A stretch of DNA of 64,000 bases from Mycolicibacterium sp. CBMA 234 (GTDB lineage Bacteria; Actinomycetota; Actinomycetes; Mycobacteriales; Mycobacteriaceae): positions 124,001-188,000 of the forward strand of contig NZ_MPKW01000033.1 in assembly GCF_009729415.1 (NCBI RefSeq). The letters are read 5' to 3'. The notes below the pieces were generated by a model, which made no database searches, was not told the origin of the DNA, and saw only the letters and a list, made by a program, of their open reading frames with translations. This document shows, in pieces, positions 41,626 to 49,934 of the stretch. The translations under genes were made by a program, and so were the position numbers. Position 1 is the first letter of the stretch, and every line of letters begins with the position of its first letter.

Positions 41626-43073
41626 GGCGCCAGCCGCGCCCGTAGTTCGCGCTTGAGGACCTTGCCGTAGCTGTTCTTCGGCATCTCATCGACGTAGACG
41701 TACCGCTTGGGTCGTTTGAAACGCGCGATGCGGTCCAGCAGGTGCGCATCCAACTCGCCGGCTGGGGCAGAACCGACTATGAACGCGACGACGATCTCGC
41801 CCCACTCGGGATCGGGCGTACCCACCACAGCGGCCTCGGCAACATCGGGATGCGCCAGCAGCAGTTCCTCCACCTCGCGGGGGTAGATGTTGCTGCCGCC
41901 ACTGATCACCACGTCCTTCGACCGGTCGCGCAGCGTCAGGTAGCCCCGGTCGTCGAAGGAACCCATATCCCCTGTGTACAACCAGCCGCCCCGCAGCGTG
42001 TCGGCGGTGGCAGCCGGGTTGTTCCAGTAGCCGGCCATGACAACGTCACCGCGGCAGACGATTTCGCCGATCTCACCCGTCTCGGCGCGGCTGCCGTCCT
42101 GCCGCAGCACGGCCACCTCGACACCGGAGCGGGCGTAGCCGACGGAGCCGAGAATCGCGTCGTCACCGGATTCGTGGTCGGCGCGACGCAAGCCGGTGAT
42201 GGTCATCGGCGCCTCTCCCTGGCCGTACAACTGCGCGAAGACGGGACCGAACGCGGCCATCGCCTTCTTCAAGCCGTCGAGGTACATCGGCCCGCCCCCG
42301 TAAATGAGGGCGCGCAGATTGTGTGGCCGGGTCCGCCCGGTGTCGACCAGACGCGCCACCATGGTCGGGGCCAGGAACGCGCTACTGCCGGGATGGTGGT
42401 CGCAGAGGTCGAGGAACTCGTCGGGGTCGAAGGCACCGGACTCCGGCACGACCTGGCGCGCGCCCCGCAGCACGTACGGCGGGATGTAGAGCCCGGAACC
42501 GTGCGACATGGGCGCCCCGTGCAGCAGGCTGCAGTTCTCATCGGGGTCGTCGAGATCGGCCAGGTGGGCGAGCGTCATCGCCATCAGGTTGCGGTGGGTC
42601 AGCATCGCGCCTTTGGAGCGTCCGGTGGTACCGCTGGTGTAGAACAGCCACGCCGGCGCCGACGGATCAGTGTCCGGTGGGTCGACGGGCGGTGCGGTCA
42701 GGCGCTGCGAATACTGTTCGCCGCCGATGACTTCAGCGGGACGATCGAGACGAGCTGCAATGGTCGGTGACGCGAAGACCCGCGACGCGCCGCTGTCGTC
42801 GAGGATCTGCGCCATCTCACGGGCGTGCAGTTTGTAGTTGATCGGAACCGCCACACATTGCGCGGCCCAGATCGCGAACAACAGCTCGACGATCTCGGGA
42901 CGGTTCTCGCTGGCCACCGCGATCCGCGTGCCGGGTACGCCGAGTCCCGCGGCCAGGCGTAATGCCCGCTCCCGCAGTTCTTTCCACGTGTGAAGCAACG
43001 TCTGCCCGCGGTACACGGCACCGCGCCCGCCGAATCGGGTGGCCGCGGAGTCGAGGACGGCGAACATGTTCAC
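41619..43073 (-). CDS. Acyl-CoA ligase (FadD-type), last gene of the leftward operon
   Basis: 484 aa. P-loop AWLFYTSGTTGRSKGAMLTH, LYGQGEAPMTITGL in the adenine site, WLYTGDMGSFDDRGYLTLRD and catalytic Lys in NSYGKVLKREL. In the adenine motif Gln replaces the usual Thr of the YGxTE block. The start GTG 43073 overlaps the SDR stop as GTGA. It overlaps the end of the convergent secreted-protein gene by 7 nt. The substrate acid is unknown; operon partners suggest the pathway served by the divergent Rieske/BVMO operon. Confidence 0.89.
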   Translation of the reverse strand: MNMFAVLDSAATRFGGRGAVYRGQTLLHTWKELRERALRLAAGLGVPGTRIAVASENRPEIVELLFAIWAAQCVAVPINYKLHAREMAQILDDSGASRVFASPTIAARLDRPAEVIGGEQYSQRLTAPPVDPPDTDPSAPAWLFYTSGTTGRSKGAMLTHRNLMAMTLAHLADLDDPDENCSLLHGAPMSHGSGLYIPPYVLRGARQVVPESGAFDPDEFLDLCDHHPGSSAFLAPTMVARLVDTGRTRPHNLRALIYGGGPMYLDGLKKAMAAFGPVFAQLYGQGEAPMTITGLRRADHESGDDAILGSVGYARSGVEVAVLRQDGSRAETGEIGEIVCRGDVVMAGYWNNPAATADTLRGGWLYTGDMGSFDDRGYLTLRDRSKDVVISGGSNIYPREVEELLLAHPDVAEAAVVGTPDPEWGEIVVAFIVGSAPAGELDAHLLDRIARFKRPKRYVYVDEMPKNSYGKVLKRELRARLAPQ

Positions 43074-43837
43074 CGCGCGACCCACTCCGAATCCAGCGCG
43101 TGGTCCGACAGGTACTTGGTGGAACTCCACCCACCGTCGACGACGATGGTCTGGCCGTTGATGAAACTGCCCGCCTCCGAACACAGGAACGCCACGGTCC
43201 CCGCGATGTCCTCGACCCGGCCGAGCCGTTGGTGCGGCGTCATCTCGACATTGATCTTGCGGAACCGCTCGTCGTCCAACCGGTGCGCGACCATCGGCGT
43301 CACCGTGACGCCCGGCGCCACCGCGTTACACCGGATTCCCTGCGCGCCGTATTGGCACGCGATGTGTGTGGTCAACGCGGTGAGCCCGCCTTTGGCCGCC
43401 GAGTACGCACCGCCGCGCAGCCCACCGACGACCGCGAACGTCGACGTGACGTTGATGATCGCCGAGCCCGGCGCCAAGTGCGGGATGACCTCGCGGGCCA
43501 GCCGGAACGGCGCGCGCAGCATCAGGCCGAGGGCGTAATCCAGTGCATCGTCGTCGGTTTCGTGCAGCGGTTTCGGACTGCCGACACCGGCATTGTTGAC
43601 CAGGAAGTCGATGCGCCCCCACCTGCTGAGCGTGGACTCGACGATGCGGGACGGCGCGTCGTCGTCGGTGAGGTTCACAGCGAGGGTGGCGATGCGGTCG
43701 GGATTGCGCTGTCGCAGCTCCGCCAGGCGGGTTTCATCCCGGCCGGTGCCAAGTACCGCGACACCGGCCGCGGCCAGCGTTGTCGCACAACCGAATCCGA
43801 TCCCGCTACTGGCGCCCGTGACTATCGCTACCTGCAT
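43070..43837 (-). CDS. Short-chain dehydrogenase/reductase
   Basis: 255 aa, classical SDR length. AIVTGASSGIGFGCATTLAA, NNAGVGSP, INVTSTFAVVGG, YSAAKGGLTALTTHIA and the C-terminal INGQTIVVDGGWSS. It is NAD(P)-dependent, substrate unknown. ATG 43837 overlaps the upstream ligase end by 10 nt, and its stop overlaps the next ligase start, so it sits as a coupled gene between two CoA ligases. Confidence 0.92.
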   Translation of the reverse strand: MQVAIVTGASSGIGFGCATTLAAAGVAVLGTGRDETRLAELRQRNPDRIATLAVNLTDDDAPSRIVESTLSRWGRIDFLVNNAGVGSPKPLHETDDDALDYALGLMLRAPFRLAREVIPHLAPGSAIINVTSTFAVVGGLRGGAYSAAKGGLTALTTHIACQYGAQGIRCNAVAPGVTVTPMVAHRLDDERFRKINVEMTPHQRLGRVEDIAGTVAFLCSEAGSFINGQTIVVDGGWSSTKYLSDHALDSEWVAR

Positions 43838-45288
43838 GTCAGCCTCGCTCTGATCTGGTGCTTGAGGACCTTGCCCGCGTCGTTCTTCGGCAACGCATCC
43901 CACGTCTCGACCTGCTCGGGAATCTTGAACTGCGCGATCCCCTTCTCCGCCAGGAACGTTCGCAGGTCGGCGACCCCGGGTCGCGACTCGGCGGCCGGCA
44001 CGATGACCGCGCAGGCCCGCTCCCCCGTCCGCTCGTCGGGCAACCCCACGATGGCGATCTCCGCGATCCCCGGGTGGCCGACCAAGATGTCCTCGACTTC
44101 CTTGGGCGCGATGTTCTCCCCGTTGCGGACGATGATGTCCTTGGCGCGCCCGGTGACCACCAGGCAGTCGCCTGCCCAGCGGGCGAGGTCTCCCGTCGGG
44201 AAATACCCGTCCGCGTCGCGGGATTCATCCTGTGGGTGCCGGTAGCCGACGAGCATCTGGGGTCCCCGGACCCGGATCTCGCCCTCGACCAGCCTGATAT
44301 CGGCGATTCCCGGGCGACCGTCGGTGTCCGCGGCGGCATCGGGATCGTCGAGCGCCCCGACAGTCGTGACCGGAACCTCGGTGGAACCGTAGACGCGACT
44401 GACTCTGGCCCGGTCGAAATATGCTGTCGCCCTGCGGATCAGCGACGGCGGCACCGATGCGCCCCCGCAGATGAAGACCTTCAGATCGGGCAGGCGCGTG
44501 CCGGCGCGCTCCGCGGCGTCCAGAATCTGCTCGAGGAACGGCGTCGCACCGGCCATGTGGGTGCATCGCTCGGCGACCATGAGTGCCACCGCGTCGTCGG
44601 CGTTCCAGCGCTCCATCAGTACGGCGGTGGTGCCGAGCAGGAGCGGGCACTCGAAGGCGTAGATGGAGCCGCCGATGTGGGCGATCGGCGAGGGGACGAG
44701 AAACGTGTCGCCCGGCTCGATCAGCCAGTGGTCGCGGAGCTGGCCGATCAGCGCACCGATCGAGTTATGGCTGTGCAGCACGCCTTTCGCGCGTCCGCTG
44801 GTGCCTGAGGTGTACAGCAGCAGCGCCGGGTCGTCGGGTGAGACGGCCGGGAAATCCGCCGGTGCCACGGCGGTCGGCAGTGCGCTGTCGCGCACCACGA
44901 CGATCTCCGGCGGTGCCTGTATCGTCGCCGTCACCCGCGCCAGCATGGCGGCGTAGTCGTGGCCGCGAAAATCCCTGGGAATGAAGATCATCCGGCAGTT
45001 CGTATCGGCGAGGATGAACGCCAGCTCGTGGTCGCGCAGTGACGGCAGGATCGGATTCACCACCATGCCGGCGAGCAGTGCCCCAAGGTAGACGACCGCG
45101 GCCTCAGACCAGTTCGGCAGCATGAACGACACCACGCTGCCTCGCGGCAGCCGAGCCGCGAGATGGGCGGCCAGTGCGGCAGCCTCGGCGTGCAAGGTGG
45201 CGCCATCGACGCGGTGCGCGCCGTCGGTCAGGACGGTGCGGTTGTCGCACGTGAGTTCGCGGAGTCCATCGAGGATTGTGCGCATCAC
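43828..45288 (-). CDS. Acyl-CoA ligase (class I adenylate-forming)
   Basis: 486 aa. LLLYTSGTSGRAKGVLHSHN P-loop, SRVYGSTEVPVTTVG, YFPTGDLARWAGDCLVVTGR, IIVRNGENIAPKEVEDIL and catalytic Lys in NDAGKVLKHQI. The start is GTG 45288 or ATG 45285, after GAGG. It lies 5 nt from the GntR stop and is coupled to the SDR. Similar in layout to the ligase at 24933 but clearly divergent from the one at 41619. Confidence 0.9.
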   Translation of the reverse strand: MMRTILDGLRELTCDNRTVLTDGAHRVDGATLHAEAAALAAHLAARLPRGSVVSFMLPNWSEAAVVYLGALLAGMVVNPILPSLRDHELAFILADTNCRMIFIPRDFRGHDYAAMLARVTATIQAPPEIVVVRDSALPTAVAPADFPAVSPDDPALLLYTSGTSGRAKGVLHSHNSIGALIGQLRDHWLIEPGDTFLVPSPIAHIGGSIYAFECPLLLGTTAVLMERWNADDAVALMVAERCTHMAGATPFLEQILDAAERAGTRLPDLKVFICGGASVPPSLIRRATAYFDRARVSRVYGSTEVPVTTVGALDDPDAAADTDGRPGIADIRLVEGEIRVRGPQMLVGYRHPQDESRDADGYFPTGDLARWAGDCLVVTGRAKDIIVRNGENIAPKEVEDILVGHPGIAEIAIVGLPDERTGERACAVIVPAAESRPGVADLRTFLAEKGIAQFKIPEQVETWDALPKNDAGKVLKHQIRARLTCR

Positions 45289-45292
45289 CGCC

Positions 45293-46024
45293 TCAGCTCT
45301 TGACCCGCCGCATCGTCATCGAATGCCGGTACCGCGCCGCAGGATGGGTGTTGACGGTGACCTGGGCGACGTCGCCATCCGACGTCAGGTAGGTACGCCG
45401 CATCTGCAGGGCGGCACTGCCGGCGTCCACCCTCAGCTCGGCGGCCAGGCCCGCGGACGCGAGCACAGCCGAAATCTCCTGGTGCACTTCGGCGATGCTG
45501 ACCCCGAACAGGTCCTCGATCAGCGGGAAGATCGGGCCCGAGTGCCGGTGCAGCAACCGGCCGACCGCCGCGAACTCGCGGTTGATGTAGTACTCGGTCC
45601 GGCAGATCGGCGCCTCGTTTCCACTACGGAAACCGTCCACGGCCAGCCACTGCGAGCCGAGCGCCAAACCGGTCCTCGTCTCGAGCTCGGCGTCGATCGT
45701 GACCATGGCGGTGGACGCGATCTCGAACTGCGCCCCCTCGGCGAAGGCCAGCAGATCGTCGATCGACATCACGTCCTGGGCGTAGGCGCTCGCCGTGGAT
45801 CGCGGGACCACCAGGGTCCCGGCGCGGGGCTTCGACTCGACCAGATTGTCGTCGCGGAGCCGTCGCAGGGCCTCTCGAACGGTGTAGCGGGACACGGCGA
45901 AGCGCTCGCACAGTTCGTGTTCGGTGGGCAGTTGGGAACCGACCGGGAACACCCCGTCGACGATTTCCTTGCGCAGCGTGCGCGCCACCTGCAAGTAGCG
46001 GTGTTCGGTGGCGGGGGCGGTCAT
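45293..46024 (-). CDS. GntR-family regulator (HutC/UTRA type)
   Basis: 243 aa. N-terminal winged helix: QVARTLRKEIVDGVFPVGSQ, LPTEHELCERFAVSRYTVRE, ALRRLRDDNLVE. C-terminal UTRA-like effector domain: QWLAVDGFRSG, EYYINREFAAVG, IFPLIEDLFGVSI and MRRTYLTSDG. ATG 46024 overlaps the beta-propeller stop as ATGA. As a gene inside the leftward operon it would control its own promoter, where TTGTCCGGACAA at 47726-47737 is a fitting candidate operator. The ligand is probably a pathway intermediate or CoA ester. Confidence 0.91.
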   Translation of the reverse strand: MTAPATEHRYLQVARTLRKEIVDGVFPVGSQLPTEHELCERFAVSRYTVREALRRLRDDNLVESKPRAGTLVVPRSTASAYAQDVMSIDDLLAFAEGAQFEIASTAMVTIDAELETRTGLALGSQWLAVDGFRSGNEAPICRTEYYINREFAAVGRLLHRHSGPIFPLIEDLFGVSIAEVHQEISAVLASAGLAAELRVDAGSAALQMRRTYLTSDGDVAQVTVNTHPAARYRHSMTMRRVKS

Positions 46025-47652
46025 GGGCGGACCCGACGAAGAGCCAGCACGCTGCCGTCGCCGTCGGCCGACACATAGAGGGTGCTGTCGGGCCCGACGG
46101 CGATGCCGGCGAACGGGCCCTGCGGCCCGGAGAACGGCGGCAACCCTTTGAGGGGTTTCGGCTCGACGCCGGGCGGTGCACCGACGGGCAGGTCTGCGGC
46201 AATGATGTTGCGGGCCTTGCTGTTCAGATCGACCATCACGACTTCCTTGGTGCCGGCATCGACGATGTAGAGCTGCCCGTCGGCGACCGCGACGCCCTGC
46301 GGACATCCCAGCCCATCGGCCACCACCTCGACGTTCGAGCCGGTCAGTTTCACCACCCGGCCGCCGGCGGACTCCGCGACGAGCACCCCGCCTTCGGGCG
46401 CAATCGCCACGCCGACCGGGTCGAGCAAGCCGGAGGCCAGTACCTCAACGACCCCGGCTCGCACGGCCAGCACGCGACCGGTACCGAGCTCGGCGGCGAC
46501 CACGGCGTCTCCGTCGACCGCCACGCCGTACAGCTGGTCGAATCCGTCCGCCAGCACCTCGGTTTCGGCGCGGGCGGGCGCATACCGGCTGATCTGACCT
46601 CCGGAAGTGGTCACCACGAACTGTCCCGCTCCACACCGTGCCAGCCCCCGCAGGAAGCCTGGGTAGCCCGACGAGAACAACATCCCGACCGTCTGCAGCG
46701 CGCCGTCGGCCCCGACCGCATAGAAGTACGTGCCGTCCGCGACGTACAGGATGCCGTCGTCCCCGACCGCGAGGTCCAGCGGCCAGTTCAGCCCGCCCGC
46801 CAGCAGGGCCCGCGTCGATCCGTCGGCGAGAATCTCGGTGATCTCGCCGGTGAAATTCGAAGCGAACAAACGATTTCCGACGAAGGTCAGGTTGTCCAGG
46901 CCGGGGGTCAGCTGCGCCAGTACCCGTTGCTCGCCGCTGCGCGGGTCGATGCGGAGGACCTGCCCACTGGCCACCTGCGTCGAGACCAGGAAACCCCCGG
47001 CGTCGAACTTGACGGCGTCGGGTACCCCGAGTCCCGTCGCCACGCGCTGCGGCTCACCACCGTCGGGATCGACCCGCCAGATCTCATTGGCGGTGAGCAC
47101 CGGGAAGTACAGCATCCCGTCGGGGCCCACCTCCATCGCGTTCGGTGATGGCAGGTCCGCCAACAGGATCCGCGACATTCCCCCGCCCCGGTCCAGCTCC
47201 ATCAGCCGCCCGCCGTCACGACATTCGTTGACGAACAACCGGTCCTGGTACACGGTGATGCCGTTCGCGCTGGGCAGGTCGTCCCGGAGCACGCGGGTCC
47301 GGCCGGCGGTATCGAGCACGCTGACGCGGCCGTCCATGACCTCGGTGGCATACAGATTCCCGGCTCCGTCGAACGCGACGTCGTCCGGCGCGATGATGTC
47401 GCCGCCCTTCGCGGCGACGGTCTGCAGTTCTCCGGTGACCGGATCCAGCGCGCTGATCTGGCTGCCTGTCACCTGCGCGACGTAGATCCGCCCGTCGGGG
47501 CCGGTGCGCAATCCATTGGCACCGAACAGCCGACTCGGCGCGGTCACCCGGTCCAGACGCCAGCCCTGCGCAACGCTCGGTCGGGTCGCGATATAGCGGC
47601 TCATGAGCGGCGAGGCTATCAAGCCGCAGTAGTCCAGACAATAGGGCGACAT
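46021..47652 (-). CDS. SMP-30/NHL-type beta-propeller protein
   Basis: About 543 aa. Repeated blades of the pattern GPDGRIYVA, DGAGNLYATEV, GPDGMLYFPV, GDDGILYVADG and GPDSTLYVSADG cover nearly the whole chain, as in SMP-30/gluconolactonase and Vgb-like proteins. There is no signal peptide. Some relatives are lactonases; with a Baeyer-Villiger monooxygenase encoded divergently, hydrolysis of a lactone is an attractive but unproven role. The start is uncertain (ATG 47652 or 47604, neither with a good ribosome site). Confidence 0.82.
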   Translation of the reverse strand: MSPYCLDYCGLIASPLMSRYIATRPSVAQGWRLDRVTAPSRLFGANGLRTGPDGRIYVAQVTGSQISALDPVTGELQTVAAKGGDIIAPDDVAFDGAGNLYATEVMDGRVSVLDTAGRTRVLRDDLPSANGITVYQDRLFVNECRDGGRLMELDRGGGMSRILLADLPSPNAMEVGPDGMLYFPVLTANEIWRVDPDGGEPQRVATGLGVPDAVKFDAGGFLVSTQVASGQVLRIDPRSGEQRVLAQLTPGLDNLTFVGNRLFASNFTGEITEILADGSTRALLAGGLNWPLDLAVGDDGILYVADGTYFYAVGADGALQTVGMLFSSGYPGFLRGLARCGAGQFVVTTSGGQISRYAPARAETEVLADGFDQLYGVAVDGDAVVAAELGTGRVLAVRAGVVEVLASGLLDPVGVAIAPEGGVLVAESAGGRVVKLTGSNVEVVADGLGCPQGVAVADGQLYIVDAGTKEVVMVDLNSKARNIIAADLPVGAPPGVEPKPLKGLPPFSGPQGPFAGIAVGPDSTLYVSADGDGSVLALRRVRP

Positions 47653-47677
47653 CTTCGCGCAGAATCCCTTGACGAGC

Positions 47678-47697
47678 CTATTCTCCCTGCGGAATAG
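47678..47697. promoter_or_regulatory. Palindrome CTATTC-N8-GAATAG in the 47.7-kb divergent promoter
   Basis: Perfect 6-bp arms. Its left half (ATTCTC) matches the arm of the operators at 26501 and 40355, but spacing and right arm differ. It is nearest the beta-propeller gene. Confidence 0.42.
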
Positions 47698-47698
47698 T

Positions 47699-47717
47699 GT
47701 TCTCCAATATGCAGAAC
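47699..47717. promoter_or_regulatory. Palindrome GTTCT-N9-AGAAC in the 47.7-kb divergent promoter
   Basis: Perfect 5-bp arms around CCAATATGC. The right arm runs on as CAGAACAAGCTAT, recalling the start of motif site A (CAGAACAAATAT). Confidence 0.45.
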
Positions 47718-47725
47718 AAGCTATG

Positions 47726-47737
47726 TTGTCCGGACAA
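47726..47737. promoter_or_regulatory. Palindrome TTGTCCGGACAA, candidate GntR operator
   Basis: A perfect 12-bp palindrome ending 5 bp before the SDR start at 47743. The TTGT-N4-ACAA form is common for GntR-family operators, and a GntR gene is encoded in the divergent operon. Binding here would block the long rightward operon. Confidence 0.55.
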
Positions 47738-47742
47738 TTAGC

Positions 47743-48594
47743 ATGTCGGCCACAGAACTCCTGAAGTTGGACGGCCGCGTGGTTGTCGTCTCCGGCGCCG
47801 GCGGTGGAGGCATCGGCACCACCGTGACGCGAATGGCCGCCGAAGCCGGAGCCACGGTCATCGCCGTCAGCCGGTCTCAGGCCAACCTCGACCAGCACAT
47901 CGCCCCACTGGCGGCCGCCGGCCTCGCCGTCGTCCCCGTCGCGGCCGACGCATCCACCGACGAAGGCATCGCCACGGTCATCGACCAGGTGCGCCGCACC
48001 GACGGCGCACTGCACGGCCTCGTGAACGTTGCGGGCGGCGCCGAGCCCGGCACCTGGATGCCGTCGACGCGTGTGACCCGCGACGTCTGGCGGGCGTTGT
48101 TCACGCGCAATCTGGAGACGGCGTTCTTCATGAGCCAGGCCGTGGCCAACGAGCTGCGGACCGCAGGCCGTCCCGGCTCGATCGTGTCGATTTCATCGGT
48201 CAGCGGCATGAACACCGCGCCTTTTCACATCGCATACGGCACGGCCAAAGCGGCCGTCGTCGCGATGACCCGAACCATGGCGGTCGAGCTGGCCGCCGAC
48301 GACATCCGCGTCAACGCCGTCGCCCCCGGCGTCACCCAGACTGCCGCCTCGGCGACCTACGTCGACGACGATCCGGACCGCGATCGGCAGGCCATCGCGA
48401 TGGGCCGCCGCGGAAACCCCATCGAGCAAGCCGGCGCAATCCTTTTCCTGCTTTCGGACCTGTCGAGCTACATCACCGGCCAGACGCTGCTGGTCGACGG
48501 TGGCCTCAACCTCAAGTGGAGCCACCTCGGCGCCGACCACACCTCGCTGTTCCTGAAAGACGAGTCCTTCCGCACCACGATCAAGGAGATGTGA
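47743..48594 (+). CDS. Short-chain dehydrogenase/reductase, first gene of the Rieske/BVMO operon
   Basis: 283 aa. VVVSGAGGGGIGTTVTRMAA (Gly-rich cofactor loop), NVAGGAEP, IVSISSVSGMN, YGTAKAAVVAMTRTMAVELA and ITGQTLLVDGGLNLKW. It probably oxidises an alcohol to a ketone, which would make a substrate for the Baeyer-Villiger enzyme two genes downstream. The stop and the Rieske start overlap (TGATG). Confidence 0.92.
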   Translation: MSATELLKLDGRVVVVSGAGGGGIGTTVTRMAAEAGATVIAVSRSQANLDQHIAPLAAAGLAVVPVAADASTDEGIATVIDQVRRTDGALHGLVNVAGGAEPGTWMPSTRVTRDVWRALFTRNLETAFFMSQAVANELRTAGRPGSIVSISSVSGMNTAPFHIAYGTAKAAVVAMTRTMAVELAADDIRVNAVAPGVTQTAASATYVDDDPDRDRQAIAMGRRGNPIEQAGAILFLLSDLSSYITGQTLLVDGGLNLKWSHLGADHTSLFLKDESFRTTIKEM

Positions 48595-49934
48595 TGGAGG
48601 AACTGTCACAGCCGACGACGATCGGCGTCGAAGCCTATGTCAGCCCCGAATACGCCCGCGCCGAGCGGGATCGGTTGTGGCGCAAGGTATGGCAACAGGT
48701 CGGACGGGTCGAGGAACTGCCGGAGATCGGCAGCTACCTGACGTATGACATCCTCGACGACTCGATCATCGTGGTGCGCACCGGCCCCGACCAGTATGCC
48801 GCTCACCACAACGTCTGCATGCATCGCGGACGCCGGTTGATCGATACCCCGGACGGCGCGAAGAACGCGTGCGGACGCAACCCCAAGAGCTTCGTGTGCG
48901 GATTCCACGGCTGGACCTACGGGCTCGACGGCGCTTGCACCCACATTCGCGAGCAGGACGACTGGCAAGGTGCGCTGACCCCGCAGAACACCCACCTGGC
49001 GCCCGTACGCGTCGACACCTGGGGCGGGTGGCTGTTCATCAATATGGACGCCGACTGTGAACCGTTGGCGGACTATCTCTTTCCGGCAGCCAAGATCCTC
49101 GACCCGTTCAAGCTCGACAACATGCGCTACAAGTGGCGTAAGTGGCTGAACTTCGACTGCAACTGGAAAGTCGCGATGGAGGCCTTCAACGAGACCTACC
49201 ACGTGTTCACCACCCACCCGGAATTCAACAGGTTCGGCGAGTTCAAGGGCTGGGCCAAAGCGCAGGGCCGGCACAGCAACATCGGCTACGACGCACCCAA
49301 AGGTCTGGATGAAACCAAGTCGAAGATCCGGCTCGGGATCGGCGACCCGCGTATCTCGACCGCCGAAATGCAGGTCTACACAATGGAAGAGACCAATGCG
49401 ACCACCACGCAGACCCTGGTGAACGCCGCCAAGCGCCTGGTCGACGAACTGCCTGCCGACACCCCCGCCGACAAGGTGCTGGAGCACTGGCTGTCTTCGG
49501 CCCGCCACGACGACGAGGCGCGGGGCGTCATCTGGCCGACCATCCCCGCCGACGTCCTGGGCCAGAGCGGCACGGCGTGGCAACTCTTCCCGAACTTCCA
49601 GATCGGCCAGGGGCTGACCAGCGCGCTGTGCTACACCGCCCGCCCTGATCCGAGCTACGACCCGAACAAGTGCATCTTCGAAGTCGCGGTGTTCGAGCTG
49701 TACCCGAAAGACCAAGAGCCACAGACGGAATGGCAGTACACGCCGAAGGACAGCCCGAACTGGCTGTCGGTGCTGCCGCAAGACTTCTCGAACATGGCAG
49801 CGGTGCAGCAGGGCATGAAATCAGCCGGCTTCCCTGGCACGAGGCCCAATCCCTGCCGGGAACGCGGCACCGTGAACCTGCACCACCAACTGTCGAAGTA
49901 CATGGGTACCGGCGAACCACAGGAGTTGCGATGA
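48594..49934 (+). CDS. Rieske non-heme iron oxygenase, alpha subunit
   Basis: 446 aa. The Rieske cluster ligands are in HNVCMHRGRRL and FVCGFHGWTYGLDG. The mononuclear iron site is in MEAFNETYHVFTTHPEF (two His). These enzymes hydroxylate or dihydroxylate rings using electrons from a ferredoxin and reductase. No beta subunit, ferredoxin or reductase gene is adjacent, as is usual for homotrimeric alpha-only oxygenases. ATG 48594 follows AAGGAG by 5 nt. The gene overlaps the BVMO gene (ATGA). Confidence 0.93.
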   Translation: MEELSQPTTIGVEAYVSPEYARAERDRLWRKVWQQVGRVEELPEIGSYLTYDILDDSIIVVRTGPDQYAAHHNVCMHRGRRLIDTPDGAKNACGRNPKSFVCGFHGWTYGLDGACTHIREQDDWQGALTPQNTHLAPVRVDTWGGWLFINMDADCEPLADYLFPAAKILDPFKLDNMRYKWRKWLNFDCNWKVAMEAFNETYHVFTTHPEFNRFGEFKGWAKAQGRHSNIGYDAPKGLDETKSKIRLGIGDPRISTAEMQVYTMEETNATTTQTLVNAAKRLVDELPADTPADKVLEHWLSSARHDDEARGVIWPTIPADVLGQSGTAWQLFPNFQIGQGLTSALCYTARPDPSYDPNKCIFEVAVFELYPKDQEPQTEWQYTPKDSPNWLSVLPQDFSNMAAVQQGMKSAGFPGTRPNPCRERGTVNLHHQLSKYMGTGEPQELR

